Assembly (NCBI GenBank): GCA_043101605.1
Contig: JBICIG010000097.1
Coordinates: 1-7,726 of the forward strand
Direction: 5' to 3'
Source: JBICIG01 sp043101605
GTDB taxonomy: Bacteria > Planctomycetota > Phycisphaerae > Phycisphaerales > UBA1924
Length of the DNA: 7,726 nucleotides
Positions 1 through 6,054 of this stretch are shown one piece after another. The notes beneath the pieces were generated by a model. It did no database searches. It was not told the DNA's origin and saw nothing but the letters and a program-made list of their open reading frames with translations. Every line of letters starts with the position of its first letter. Position 1 is the stretch's first letter. The position numbers were made by a program, and so were the translations under genes.

Positions 1-23
1 GCCCTCTCGGGCCCTTCGAGGGC
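1..23 (+). terminator. GC-rich hairpin, possible 3' end of the gene upstream of pyrH
   Basis: GCCCTC at 1-6 is complementary to GAGGGC at 18-23, and a tighter alternative pairs GCCCT at 11-15 with AGGGC at 19-23. It sits directly before a candidate pyrH promoter, so it could be the terminator of a preceding gene outside the window (tsf often precedes pyrH in bacteria, but this is not visible here). No clear T-tract follows and the element is cut by the window edge, so the call is weak. Confidence 0.3.
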
Positions 24-52
24 TTGACCGGTCGGCCGTCGGTTCGTTCAAT
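24..52 (+). promoter_or_regulatory. Candidate sigma-70-type promoter for pyrH-frr
   Basis: TTGACC at 24-29 matches the -35 consensus TTGACA at five of six positions. TTCAAT at 47-52 matches the -10 consensus TATAAT at four of six. The spacer is exactly 17 bases. Transcription would start near 59-60, giving a leader of about 40 bases before the ATG at 99. In a genome this GC-rich, a match with ideal spacing is noticeable, but it is a consensus match only. Confidence 0.45.
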
Positions 53-84
53 CCCATCGGCCCGGCCCACACGCCGAACGCCAC

Positions 85-88
85 GGAG
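85..88 (+). promoter_or_regulatory. Ribosome binding site that decides the pyrH start
   Basis: GGAG lies 10 bases before the ATG at 99. The reading frame is open further upstream to a TTG at 24, but that TTG has no Shine-Dalgarno sequence and lies inside the candidate -35 box, so the ATG at 99 is preferred. Confidence 0.55.
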
Positions 89-98
89 TTCCGTGCCC

Positions 99-893
99 AT
101 GTCCAGCCAAGGCGAGCCCTCCCAACAGGATTCGAACGAAGCCCCGCACCGGCCCCGGAATCTGCACCGGGTCCTCCTCAAGCTCAGCGGCGAATCGTTC
201 AGCAAGCGCGGCTCCTTCGGCATCCACGCCGACGAACTCCGGCTCATCGCCGAGGAGATCCGCTCGGCCGCCGAACTCGGCATCCAGATCGCCGTCGTCG
301 TCGGCGGAGGCAACATCATCCGCGGCGCCGAGCTTTCCTCCTCGGGCGACATCCCCCAAGCCACCGCCGACTACATGGGCATGCTCGGCACCGTCATCAA
401 CGCCCTGGCCCTCCGCGAGGTCCTCGTCAGCATCGGCGTCGACAGCCGCGTGATGAGCGCCATCGAGATCAAGGCGGTCGCCGAGCCCTTCATCCGCGGC
501 CGCGCCCTCCGACATCTCGAGAAGGGCCGGGTCGTCATCCTTGCCGCGGGCACCGGCAATCCCTTCTTCACCACCGACACCTGCGCCGCGCTGCGGGCCA
601 CCGAACTCGAGTGCGACCTGCTGCTCAAGGCGACCAAGGTCGACGGCGTCTACACCGCCGACCCAGTCAAGGACCCCACCGCCACCCGCTTCCGCTCCAT
701 CTCCTTCGCCGAGGCCATCCAACGCAACCTCCGCATCATGGACATGACCGCCCTGGCGATGTGCCAGGAGCACGGCGTCCCCGTCCTCGTCTTCGACTTC
801 AAGCAGCCCGGGAACATCCGCCGCGTCATGAGCGGGGACGATCTGGGCACGCTCGTCTACCAGCGCCCGCCCGGGCAGCCCGTCACCGCCTGA
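99..893 (+). CDS. pyrH: UMP kinase (uridylate kinase)
   Basis: This cytoplasmic enzyme phosphorylates UMP to UDP with ATP, the step that commits pyrimidines to UTP and CTP synthesis. The bacterial enzyme belongs to the amino acid kinase fold and is usually a hexamer regulated by GTP and UTP. From the ATG at 99 the product has 264 residues. Visible family motifs are the nucleotide-binding LLKLSGES at 26-33, VVVGGGNIIRG at 66-76, the UMP-site segment TADYMGMLGTVINALAL at 89-105, GTGNPFFTTD at 151-160, LLKATKVDGVYTADP at 175-189 and MDMTALAMC at 214-222. The usual length is about 235-245 residues; the excess is a polar, proline- and glutamine-containing N-terminal extension of about 23 residues before the first strand. 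frr follows after 31 bases, the classic pyrH-frr order. The family call is very secure; the exact start is less so, but no other Met lies between 99 and the LKLSGES motif. Confidence 0.96.
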   Translation: MSSQGEPSQQDSNEAPHRPRNLHRVLLKLSGESFSKRGSFGIHADELRLIAEEIRSAAELGIQIAVVVGGGNIIRGAELSSSGDIPQATADYMGMLGTVINALALREVLVSIGVDSRVMSAIEIKAVAEPFIRGRALRHLEKGRVVILAAGTGNPFFTTDTCAALRATELECDLLLKATKVDGVYTADPVKDPTATRFRSISFAEAIQRNLRIMDMTALAMCQEHGVPVLVFDFKQPGNIRRVMSGDDLGTLVYQRPPGQPVTA

Positions 894-913
894 TCCTCCA
901 CGAATCCGTTTCC

Positions 914-918
914 AGGAG
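914..918 (+). promoter_or_regulatory. Ribosome binding site of frr
   Basis: A strong AGGAG lies six bases before the ATG at 925, inside the short pyrH-frr spacer. It allows frr to be translated independently from the shared transcript. Confidence 0.65.
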
Positions 919-924
919 CCCGCG

Positions 925-1497
925 ATGAGCACCGATCCCGACACCATCCTTCTCGAAGCCGAGGAACACATGCAGAAAGGCGTGGAGTACCTCGAGCAGG
1001 AGTTCCGCGGCATCCGCACCGGCCGAGCCTCGACCGCGCTCGTCGAGTTCATCAAGGTCGACTACTACGGCTCGGAGACCGACCTCAAGTCCCTCGCCGC
1101 GATCAGCACCCCCGAGCCCACGCAGATCCTGATCAAGCCTTTCGACTCAGGCGCCGTCGCCGCGATCAAGCAGGCGATCGAGAACTCCGGGCTCGGGCTC
1201 AACCCCAATGTCGAGGCCAAGCAGATCCGCCTCAATGTCCCGCCGCTCTCACGCGACCGCCGCCAGCAGCTCGTTGCGCATTGCAAGAAGCTCGGCGAGT
1301 CGCAGAAAGTCGTCGTCCGCAACGCCCGCCGCGACGCGAACAAGGCCGCCGACGGCCTCGCCAAACAGGACGGCGCCCACTACCCCGAGGATGAGATCAA
1401 GACCCTCAAGGACGAGATTCAGGAACTCGTCAAGAAGTACGAGGGCAAGATCGAGTCCATGATCGAATCCAAGAGCAAGGAGATCACCGAGGTCTGA
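925..1497 (+). CDS. frr: Ribosome recycling factor (RRF)
   Basis: RRF acts in the cytoplasm with EF-G to split post-termination ribosomes into subunits. The product is 190 residues, close to the usual length of about 185. It aligns by eye over its whole length: an N-terminal helix with FRGIRTGRAS at 27-36 (start of the first long domain I helix), the domain II beta segment with KVDYYGSETDLKSLAAIS at 44-61 and TQILIKPFD at 66-74, the conserved turn NPNVEAKQIRLNVPPLSRDR at 93-112, VVVRNARRDANK at 129-140 (basic, ribosome-contacting helix), and a charged C-terminal helix ending KSKEITEV. The Arg-rich VRNARRDAN element typical of functional RRF is intact. It lies 31 bases after pyrH and probably shares its promoter. 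A hairpin terminator follows 32 bases after the stop. Confidence 0.97.
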   Translation: MSTDPDTILLEAEEHMQKGVEYLEQEFRGIRTGRASTALVEFIKVDYYGSETDLKSLAAISTPEPTQILIKPFDSGAVAAIKQAIENSGLGLNPNVEAKQIRLNVPPLSRDRRQQLVAHCKKLGESQKVVVRNARRDANKAADGLAKQDGAHYPEDEIKTLKDEIQELVKKYEGKIESMIESKSKEITEV

Positions 1498-1529
1498 TCG
1501 CCCCCGGCTCGACGCCCGGCAGAAGGAAA

Positions 1530-1556
1530 CCGCCCGGAGCGATCGACTCCGGGCGG
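1530..1556. terminator. Hairpin terminator between convergent frr and sppA
   Basis: CCGCCCGGAG at 1530-1539 pairs perfectly with CTCCGGGCGG at 1547-1556 around a 7-base loop (1540-1546). On the + strand it is followed by CTTCGTTTCTGTG, a moderately T-rich tail, 32 bases after the frr stop. On the - strand, 54 bases after the sppA stop, it is followed by GTTTCCTTCT. The stem is flanked by pyrimidine-rich tails on both strands, so it may end transcription from both sides. Confidence 0.75.
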
Positions 1557-1578
1557 CTTCGTTTCTGTGATTCCAATT

Positions 1579-1599
1579 CCCGCGGACACCCGCCGCGGG
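1579..1599. other. Small inverted repeat next to the sppA stop
   Basis: CCCGCGG at 1579-1585 pairs with CCGCGGG at 1593-1599 around a 7-base loop, 11 bases beyond the sppA stop codon on the - strand. There is no T-tract directly after it on either strand. It may be an auxiliary part of the sppA 3' end that protects or pauses the transcript, or a chance GC-rich palindrome. Confidence 0.35.
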
Positions 1600-1610
1600 T
1601 CAACGCTCAA

Positions 1611-3404
1611 TCAACGGAAGATCAGGGCGCTCGGCAGCACCACCTGCACCGGCTCCTCGCGGAACCGGACCGCGGCGTCCAGCTGCGCCGACACCGCGTC
1701 CCATGCCTGCGGCCCGACGGCCCGACGCAGCAGCCCGACGATCTCACCAGTCACCGGCGACGCCGAACCGACGCCGGGCGACGCAACGAACCCGCCGAAC
1801 ATCTCCTCGAGCGTCTCAAGGAGCCCCTTCGGACCCGGGTAGTGCAGGACCTCATAGTCGTCGTACCCGACCTGGCGAGCGAGATCCGCCACCGCGTCGT
1901 CAAGGGAGCCGATCCGGTCGGCCATCTTCAGCCCGATCGCCTTGTCGCCCGTGAACAGCCGCCCCTCGGCCGTCTTGGAGAGGTCGATCCCCTCACGCCC
2001 TTCCTCCACGCGCGACGCGAAGAGGTCGTAGGTCTGCTTCATTCGCTCGCGGATGAGCTCCTTCTCGGCTTTGGTCCAGGGCTCGGCCGAGTTCATGAGG
2101 TCGGCCCGGGGCCCTCGCGACTCGGAATGCACATTGATCTTCACAAGGTCGTAGAGCCCGCCCATCGCGAACTTCCCGCCGACCACGCCAATCGAGCCAA
2201 CGATGCTCGACGGATTGACATAGATCTCATCGCCCGAAACGGCGATGTAGTACCCGCCGCTGGCCGCCATCGAGCCGACGCTCACGAACACGGGCTTGTC
2301 CTCGGCGACGCGCCGAACGCCCTGCCAGATGATCTCGCTCGCGATCGCCGAGCCGCCCGGCGAGTTGATCCGGATGATCACGCCCCCGATGTCGCTCTCG
2401 TCTTCGATCTCCGCGAGCGCCCGGCGGATGGTCCGGCTGCCGGTGGTCGTCCCGCCGAAGAACCCACCCATCGAGCTGTCGCCGTCCACGATTGCGCCCT
2501 CGATGTGCACGACCGCGATGGTCGGGCCCTTCGGGTCGTTCCTGGGAGTCTCGGTGAGCATGCTGAACATCGCAAGCGGGTTGGCCATGTCGAACGCGGA
2601 GTCGGTCTTGAGCCCGTAGTCGGCCCGCCAGTCCACTTCGCCGTCGTAATACTCCTCGAGGTGATCGGTCAACTCTGGCAGATCCAGAACCGTGTCGATC
2701 AGCCCGACCTCGACCGCCTCCTCGGGCGTCGCCCACCACGCGACCTCCATTGCCCGGTCGAGCTCGCGCGAGGAGAGGTCGCGCCCCTTGCGCACATGCG
2801 TGCGCATGTTCTCGTACATGCTGTCGAGGAGCTGCGAAAGATTCTCCTGCCAGGCCTTGCTGGGCTCGGAGCGGGTCATCATCTCGTTGGCGCCCTTGTA
2901 GTCGCCGACCTGGATGAGCTGCGCCTCGACGCCGATCCAGTCGAGCGTGTCGGCCAGGTACATCTGCTCCATGTGCAGCCCGGGAAACGAGACCGCTCCG
3001 CCGCGCTGAATGATCGCTTCATCGGCCAGCGACGCCAGCAGCACCTCGCCCGTGCCGTACACCTCGGCGTAAACATGAACCTTCTTGCCCGCCTCGCGGA
3101 GCTCCGCAATCGCCCCGCCGAGTTCCTCGATCTGCGTCGTCGACAGTGCCGCGTCCTTGAGCCGGATCACCACGCCGTCGATCCGCGGGCTCGCCGCAGC
3201 TTTGCGCAGCGCCGCGGTGTACTCGCCGAGCGTCCGGGCTTCGCTCCCTCCGAGCCACGCCAGCGGCCCGGGCTGCTCCAGCGGCGAACCTTCGATCTCG
3301 ATGCTCGCCAGCGTGACATCGTCGAGCATCGCGCCCGCCGACGCCGTCTGCATCCCGATCCCCAGCCCCGCCACCGCCGCCACTACTGCCAGCCTTCGCT
3401 TCAT
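1611..3404 (-). CDS. sppA: Signal peptide peptidase SppA, two-domain (67K) type
   Basis: SppA is a self-compartmentalised serine protease that degrades signal peptides left in the membrane after secretion. The product is 597 residues from the ATG at 3404, the length expected for the long, duplicated form found in E. coli. Two ClpP/crotonase-like domains are visible: N-terminal (about 55-245) and C-terminal (about 294-510). The Ser/Lys dyad appears intact. The general-base Lys is K170 in QVGDYKGANE, and the nucleophile Ser is S382 in SMAASGGYYIA; GGVIIRINSPGGSA at 340-353 is the conserved oxyanion and substrate-binding loop. The N-terminus is a classical signal sequence: MKRR, a hydrophobic core, then ASA at 21-23, a plausible signal peptidase I site. 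The protein may therefore be released to the periplasm or held by an uncleaved anchor. The start is set by GGAGG 9 bases upstream; a TTG at 3458 would bury the signal sequence behind 18 residues. sppA is convergent with frr and lies downstream of the zincin gene on the same strand. Confidence 0.93.
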   Translation of the reverse strand: MKRRLAVVAAVAGLGIGMQTASAGAMLDDVTLASIEIEGSPLEQPGPLAWLGGSEARTLGEYTAALRKAAASPRIDGVVIRLKDAALSTTQIEELGGAIAELREAGKKVHVYAEVYGTGEVLLASLADEAIIQRGGAVSFPGLHMEQMYLADTLDWIGVEAQLIQVGDYKGANEMMTRSEPSKAWQENLSQLLDSMYENMRTHVRKGRDLSSRELDRAMEVAWWATPEEAVEVGLIDTVLDLPELTDHLEEYYDGEVDWRADYGLKTDSAFDMANPLAMFSMLTETPRNDPKGPTIAVVHIEGAIVDGDSSMGGFFGGTTTGSRTIRRALAEIEDESDIGGVIIRINSPGGSAIASEIIWQGVRRVAEDKPVFVSVGSMAASGGYYIAVSGDEIYVNPSSIVGSIGVVGGKFAMGGLYDLVKINVHSESRGPRADLMNSAEPWTKAEKELIRERMKQTYDLFASRVEEGREGIDLSKTAEGRLFTGDKAIGLKMADRIGSLDDAVADLARQVGYDDYEVLHYPGPKGLLETLEEMFGGFVASPGVGSASPVTGEIVGLLRRAVGPQAWDAVSAQLDAAVRFREEPVQVVLPSALIFR

Positions 3405-3413
3405 GATCTTCGA

Positions 3414-3418
3414 CCTCC
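3414..3418 (-). promoter_or_regulatory. Ribosome binding site that decides the sppA start
   Basis: On the - strand GGAGG (CCTCC on +) lies nine bases before the ATG at 3404. It selects the start that places the Sec signal sequence at the very N-terminus. Confidence 0.7.
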
Positions 3419-3481
3419 GTGTGCCGACTCGTCCCGAGCCGGAGTGAACACTCTGCAAGCGCCGCGATCGGCTCCGTTCCC

Positions 3482-3513
3482 GGCGGGGTGCGACGCCGTG
3501 CGCGCACCCCGCC
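3482..3513 (-). other. Strong inverted repeat in the zincin-sppA spacer
   Basis: GGCGGGGTGCG at 3482-3492 is a perfect 11-bp inverted match to CGCACCCCGCC at 3503-3513, with a 10-base loop. It lies in the 182-base gap between the stop of the upstream zincin gene and the start of sppA. On the - strand the sequence after it begins GGGAACGGAG, with no T-tract, so it does not look like a standard intrinsic terminator. It may be a leader RNA hairpin ahead of sppA, a processing or stability element, or a protein-binding palindrome. The rest of the gap shows only the sppA ribosome binding site and no promoter that I can recognise. Confidence 0.55.
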
Positions 3514-3586
3514 CGCGATCTCTTTCGGCATGGCCCCGCGCCGATTTCAGGGATCCTGACAGACCCCGTTCGGCCACGCCTGCCGA

Positions 3587-4003
3587 TCAGTCGTACCCGA
3601 GCCGCTCCAGATCGTCCTCTTCCAGTCCCATGTGGTGCCCGATCTCGTGCAGCAGCGTGATCCGCACCTGCTCGGCCAGATCCTCCATCTCCTCGCCATC
3701 GGTCGGCATCTGCTCAAGGTCCAGCGCGTGCAGGTGCCCCCGCCGAAACAGGTGAATCTGATCTGGAAGCTCGCCCGACCGCTCGACCGACTCCTCCGTG
3801 ATTGACACGCCCGTGTGCAGCCCCATCAGCTCGTCGGCTGCGTGCGGGTCGCCCGCCAGCCCGAGGTCCTTGAGCATGGTCGGCGTCGGGCGATCGAGCA
3901 CGACGATCGGCACCTCGTCGAGCACGAAGCGGAATCGCTCGGGGAGCAGCTCGATCGCCGCCGCCACCAATTCGTCGAAGCGGTCCCGGTCCGCGTCGTT
4001 CAT
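3587..4003 (-). CDS. Minimal zincin (MMP-like) metallopeptidase, Zincin_1 type
   Basis: A small predicted cytoplasmic zinc metallopeptidase of 138 residues, with no signal peptide or membrane segment. Residues 117-131 read LLHEIGHHMGLEEDD: H119 and H123 are zinc ligands and E120 the catalytic Glu of HExxH, followed by G126. Where metzincins carry a third His (position 129) this protein has Glu, followed by Asp130 and Asp131. An acidic third ligand after HExxHxxG is typical of the compact Zincin_1 family (Pfam PF06262, structurally a minimal MMP-like domain). The chain ends only seven residues after D131, also typical. The N-terminal part (2-40) has the family's FxxLVxxAIxxLPExF-like helix and PIVVLDRP strand. 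Substrates of the family are not well established. The ATG at 4003 is chosen over a GTG at 4009 because GGAGG is seven bases before the former and only one before the latter. The upstream membrane protein gene stops 16 bases earlier, so the two are almost surely cotranscribed. Confidence 0.85.
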   Translation of the reverse strand: MNDADRDRFDELVAAAIELLPERFRFVLDEVPIVVLDRPTPTMLKDLGLAGDPHAADELMGLHTGVSITEESVERSGELPDQIHLFRRGHLHALDLEQMPTDGEEMEDLAEQVRITLLHEIGHHMGLEEDDLERLGYD

Positions 4004-4010
4004 GCGCACG

Positions 4011-4015
4011 CCTCC
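4011..4015 (-). promoter_or_regulatory. Ribosome binding site of the zincin gene, abutting the upstream stop
   Basis: On the - strand GGAGG (CCTCC on +) lies seven bases before the ATG at 4003 and only four bases after the TGA (4020-4022) of the upstream gene. A ribosome finishing the membrane protein would cover this site, which fits translational coupling or reinitiation. Confidence 0.6.
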
Positions 4016-4019
4016 GCGA

Positions 4020-4937
4020 TCACGCGTCGCCCCCGCGCGCCGAGTCGCGGAGCAGTTCCCCGGGCCGCACCGGGGGCTTGGCGATCACCGGCCACAGCCG
4101 GAAGGTGTCGAGCACGATCCCCCACAGCCCGATCGTAAACAGCACCCCCGCCGCTGCCACCACCAGCCCGTTTGCCAGCAGCACCAGGTCCTGCACCCGC
4201 GCCGTCACATCCATCGCGACGAAAGCCAGGAGATCGACGATGGTGATCCCGATCAGCGCCGCCGCCAGCGGCAGGAGCGACTGACGATCCACCCGCCCCG
4301 TGCGCATCACCAGCGACCGCGCCGCCAGCGTGCGGGCGTTGGCTCGCAGCAGCATGATCACCGCCGCCGCCAGGAATGCGAGTAGCGCGCGCAGCACGAG
4401 CCGCTCGCCGTCGAAGCTCTCGCCGATGCGATCCACGACGCCATGGATCCGCCAGTTCAGCCACGCGATGGGCGCATAGATCAGGCACCCCCCCGCCGCC
4501 ATCGCGATCGATGCCGATCGCAGCCCCGCGTGCGGCCGTATCAGCACGAGCGACGCGATCCCCGAGACGATGATCAGACCGGTGCTGATCGCCCCGAGCC
4601 AGTGCGGCGAGCGGAGTTCCACACCGAAGGGCTCGAGACCGCGCGGCGCCTGATCCGCCCAGACGACCAGCGTGGCCAGAAACGCCGCAGCCGCCCAGGC
4701 AACCAGCCCCGTCGCGATCAACCGCGCCAGCCGGATCGGCCGAAGTTCGCTGGCGTGCGGATCGACGACCGCCAAGACTGTCGCCAGGACCGGCCGTCCG
4801 CACTCGGGGCACGCCGCCCGCACCGACAGCCCCTTGAGGTTGTATCGGCAGCCGATGCACAGCAGATCCCCGCCCAGCTCGCGAGCGAGCCGTGGCCCGG
4901 CTTGTGTCTCCCCCGTCTGTCGTGCCTGCTCTTCCAC
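4020..4937 (-). CDS. Zinc-ribbon protein with six predicted membrane segments
   Basis: A predicted inner-membrane protein of unknown function, 305 residues from the GTG at 4937. Residues 27-46 form a zinc ribbon: C27-x2-C30 with the planctomycete-style YNLKG following, then C43-P-E-C46-G. After a short linker, hydrophobic stretches suggest six membrane segments at about 72-92, 113-133, 141-161, 179-197, 221-241 and 251-274. A short basic/proline tail (KPPVRPGELLRDSARGGDA) ends the chain. The ribbon would sit on one face of the membrane, presumably the cytoplasm. A TTG at 4970 would add 11 residues but has no ribosome binding site; the GTG has GGAG four bases and GGAAG nine bases upstream, so it is preferred with modest confidence. 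The gene is head-to-head with the MoxR gene and is followed 16 bases later by the zincin gene. I recognise the architecture but no named family for the membrane part. Confidence 0.8.
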   Translation of the reverse strand: MEEQARQTGETQAGPRLARELGGDLLCIGCRYNLKGLSVRAACPECGRPVLATVLAVVDPHASELRPIRLARLIATGLVAWAAAAFLATLVVWADQAPRGLEPFGVELRSPHWLGAISTGLIIVSGIASLVLIRPHAGLRSASIAMAAGGCLIYAPIAWLNWRIHGVVDRIGESFDGERLVLRALLAFLAAAVIMLLRANARTLAARSLVMRTGRVDRQSLLPLAAALIGITIVDLLAFVAMDVTARVQDLVLLANGLVVAAAGVLFTIGLWGIVLDTFRLWPVIAKPPVRPGELLRDSARGGDA

Positions 4938-5062
4938 GCCGCTCCGCTTCCCGCACCCGGCGGTCCTCAAAGCGGCAGCTTAACGCGGAACCGCTGCCCG
5001 GTGAGTCCGGATACACTGTGCGGCCCCTCCCCTCACACTCCCCCCGAGCGAGGCCCGCCCGC
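4938..5062. promoter_or_regulatory. Divergent intergenic region between the membrane protein and MoxR genes
   Basis: The 125 bases separate two head-to-head starts and should hold promoters for both directions. On the + strand TACACT at 5012-5017 resembles a -10 box (four of six matches to TATAAT) placed 45 bases before the MoxR ATG, but no good -35 lies 16-18 bases upstream of it. GCGAGG at 5048-5053 is a weak MoxR ribosome binding site. I see no clear - strand promoter boxes and no long inverted repeat that would mark an operator. Confidence 0.35.
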
Positions 5063-6004
5063 ATGATCGAACCTGTCAGCGACGCCATCGGAAGGCTCCG
5101 CGACAACATCGCCAGCGTCTTCATCGGTCATCCGGGCGCGAGCGATCAGGTCATCGCCGCCCTCATCGCCGGCGGGCATGTCCTGCTCGAGGATGTGCCG
5201 GGCGTTGGGAAGACCGTCCTGGCAACCGCGATCGCCCGCAGCGTCGATTGCGACTTCGCACGCGTCCAGCTCACCCCGGACATGCTCCCCTCCGACCTGA
5301 TCGGCGTGAGCGTCTTCGACCGCAACACCGGAGAATTCACGCTCAAGCGGGGCCCGGTCTTCACCAACATCCTTCTCGCCGACGAGATCAACCGTACCAG
5401 CCCGCGCACCCAGACCGCCCTCCTCGAAGCGATGAACGAGGCCCAGGTCTCGATCGACGGCAACGAGATCCCTCTCACGCCCCCGTTCATGGTCATCGCG
5501 ACCCAGAATCCACACGACTTCGAGGGCACCTACCCCCTGCCCGAGAACCAGCTCGATCGCTTCCTCATGCGGCTGAGCATCGGGTACCCGCCGCGTGAGG
5601 ACGAGATCCGCGTGCTCGAACTCCGCCCCGCGCTGAATGAACTTCCCGACCTCAAGCCCGTCCTGACGCGCGACGAGCTGCTCGAACTGCAGCGCAAGGC
5701 GTCCGAAGTCCGCCTCGACCGTTCCCTCATCGAGTACATCGTCGAGTTTGCGCGCGCCACGCGCGAGCATGAGGATCTGCGCGTGGGCCTCTCGCCGCGT
5801 GGCGCCCTCGCGCTCGCCCAGGCCGCCCGCGCCACGGCTCTGATCGCCGGGCGCGACTACGTCATCCCCGAGGATGTCATCGACTGCATCGAACCGGTCT
5901 GCGCGCACCGCGTCTTCACGCGCCAGGGCTCGTGGCGAACCGGCAGCCACGACGCGGCCGCCATCCTCGAAGCGATCCGGTCGAGCGTCGCGACGCCGGC
6001 GTGA
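5063..6004 (+). CDS. MoxR-family AAA+ ATPase
   Basis: MoxR ATPases are cytoplasmic AAA+ proteins, generally hexameric, thought to act as chaperones that assemble or activate partner proteins, often ones with vWA/MIDAS domains. The product is 313 residues, normal for the family. Motifs in order: Walker A EDVPGVGKT at 43-51, the family segment RVQLTPDMLPSDLIGV at 67-82, Walker B ILLADEIN at 103-110 followed by RTSPRTQTALLEAM, sensor 1 ATQNP at 146-150, EGTYPLPENQLDRF at 154-167 with the presumed arginine finger region at R166, and sensor 2 GLSPRGALAL at 242-251 with R246. The lid domain ends with DYVIPEDV at 265-272. All ATPase residues appear intact. The frame is open upstream to 4892, but similarity to the family begins at the ATG at 5063, which excludes the 57-residue Arg/Pro-rich upstream reading. 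MoxR genes usually precede DUF58 and vWA genes; here a CDGSH gene follows after 50 bases, so the client is not evident. Confidence 0.94.
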   Translation: MIEPVSDAIGRLRDNIASVFIGHPGASDQVIAALIAGGHVLLEDVPGVGKTVLATAIARSVDCDFARVQLTPDMLPSDLIGVSVFDRNTGEFTLKRGPVFTNILLADEINRTSPRTQTALLEAMNEAQVSIDGNEIPLTPPFMVIATQNPHDFEGTYPLPENQLDRFLMRLSIGYPPREDEIRVLELRPALNELPDLKPVLTRDELLELQRKASEVRLDRSLIEYIVEFARATREHEDLRVGLSPRGALALAQAARATALIAGRDYVIPEDVIDCIEPVCAHRVFTRQGSWRTGSHDAAAILEAIRSSVATPA

Positions 6005-6043
6005 CATAGACGCCTCCCGCCGATTCCACGACTTCATCCGAGA

Positions 6044-6048
6044 AAGGA
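6044..6048 (+). promoter_or_regulatory. Ribosome binding site of the CDGSH gene
   Basis: AAGGA lies six bases before the ATG at 6055 and confirms the start. No hairpin terminator is visible in the 50 bases between the MoxR stop and this gene, which supports cotranscription. Confidence 0.55.
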
Positions 6049-6054
6049 CCACCC

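Noticed and set aside
48..1055. A 335-codon - strand frame opposite pyrH and frr
   Set aside because: Low-complexity Gly/Ala/Asp/Glu-rich translation with no family features, covering two well-identified genes on the other strand.
3405..3458. TTG at 3458 as the sppA start
   Set aside because: It would place 18 residues before the signal sequence; the ATG at 3404 has GGAGG at good spacing.
1842..3755. A 637-codon open frame on the + strand opposite sppA
   Set aside because: Its product is rich in Arg, His, Asp and Pro with no recognisable motif, and it overlies a clear SppA with intact catalytic residues. Long antisense frames are expected at this GC content.
4892..5062. N-terminal extension of MoxR from an upstream start
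   Set aside because: The added 57 residues are an Arg/Ser/Pro-rich shadow that overlaps the divergent gene; the family begins at the ATG at 5063.
4000..5124. A 374-codon - strand frame overlapping the zinc-ribbon membrane protein gene
   Set aside because: Gly/Arg/Ala-rich shadow in another frame; the 4020-4937 frame carries the Cys4 ribbon and plausible membrane segments instead.
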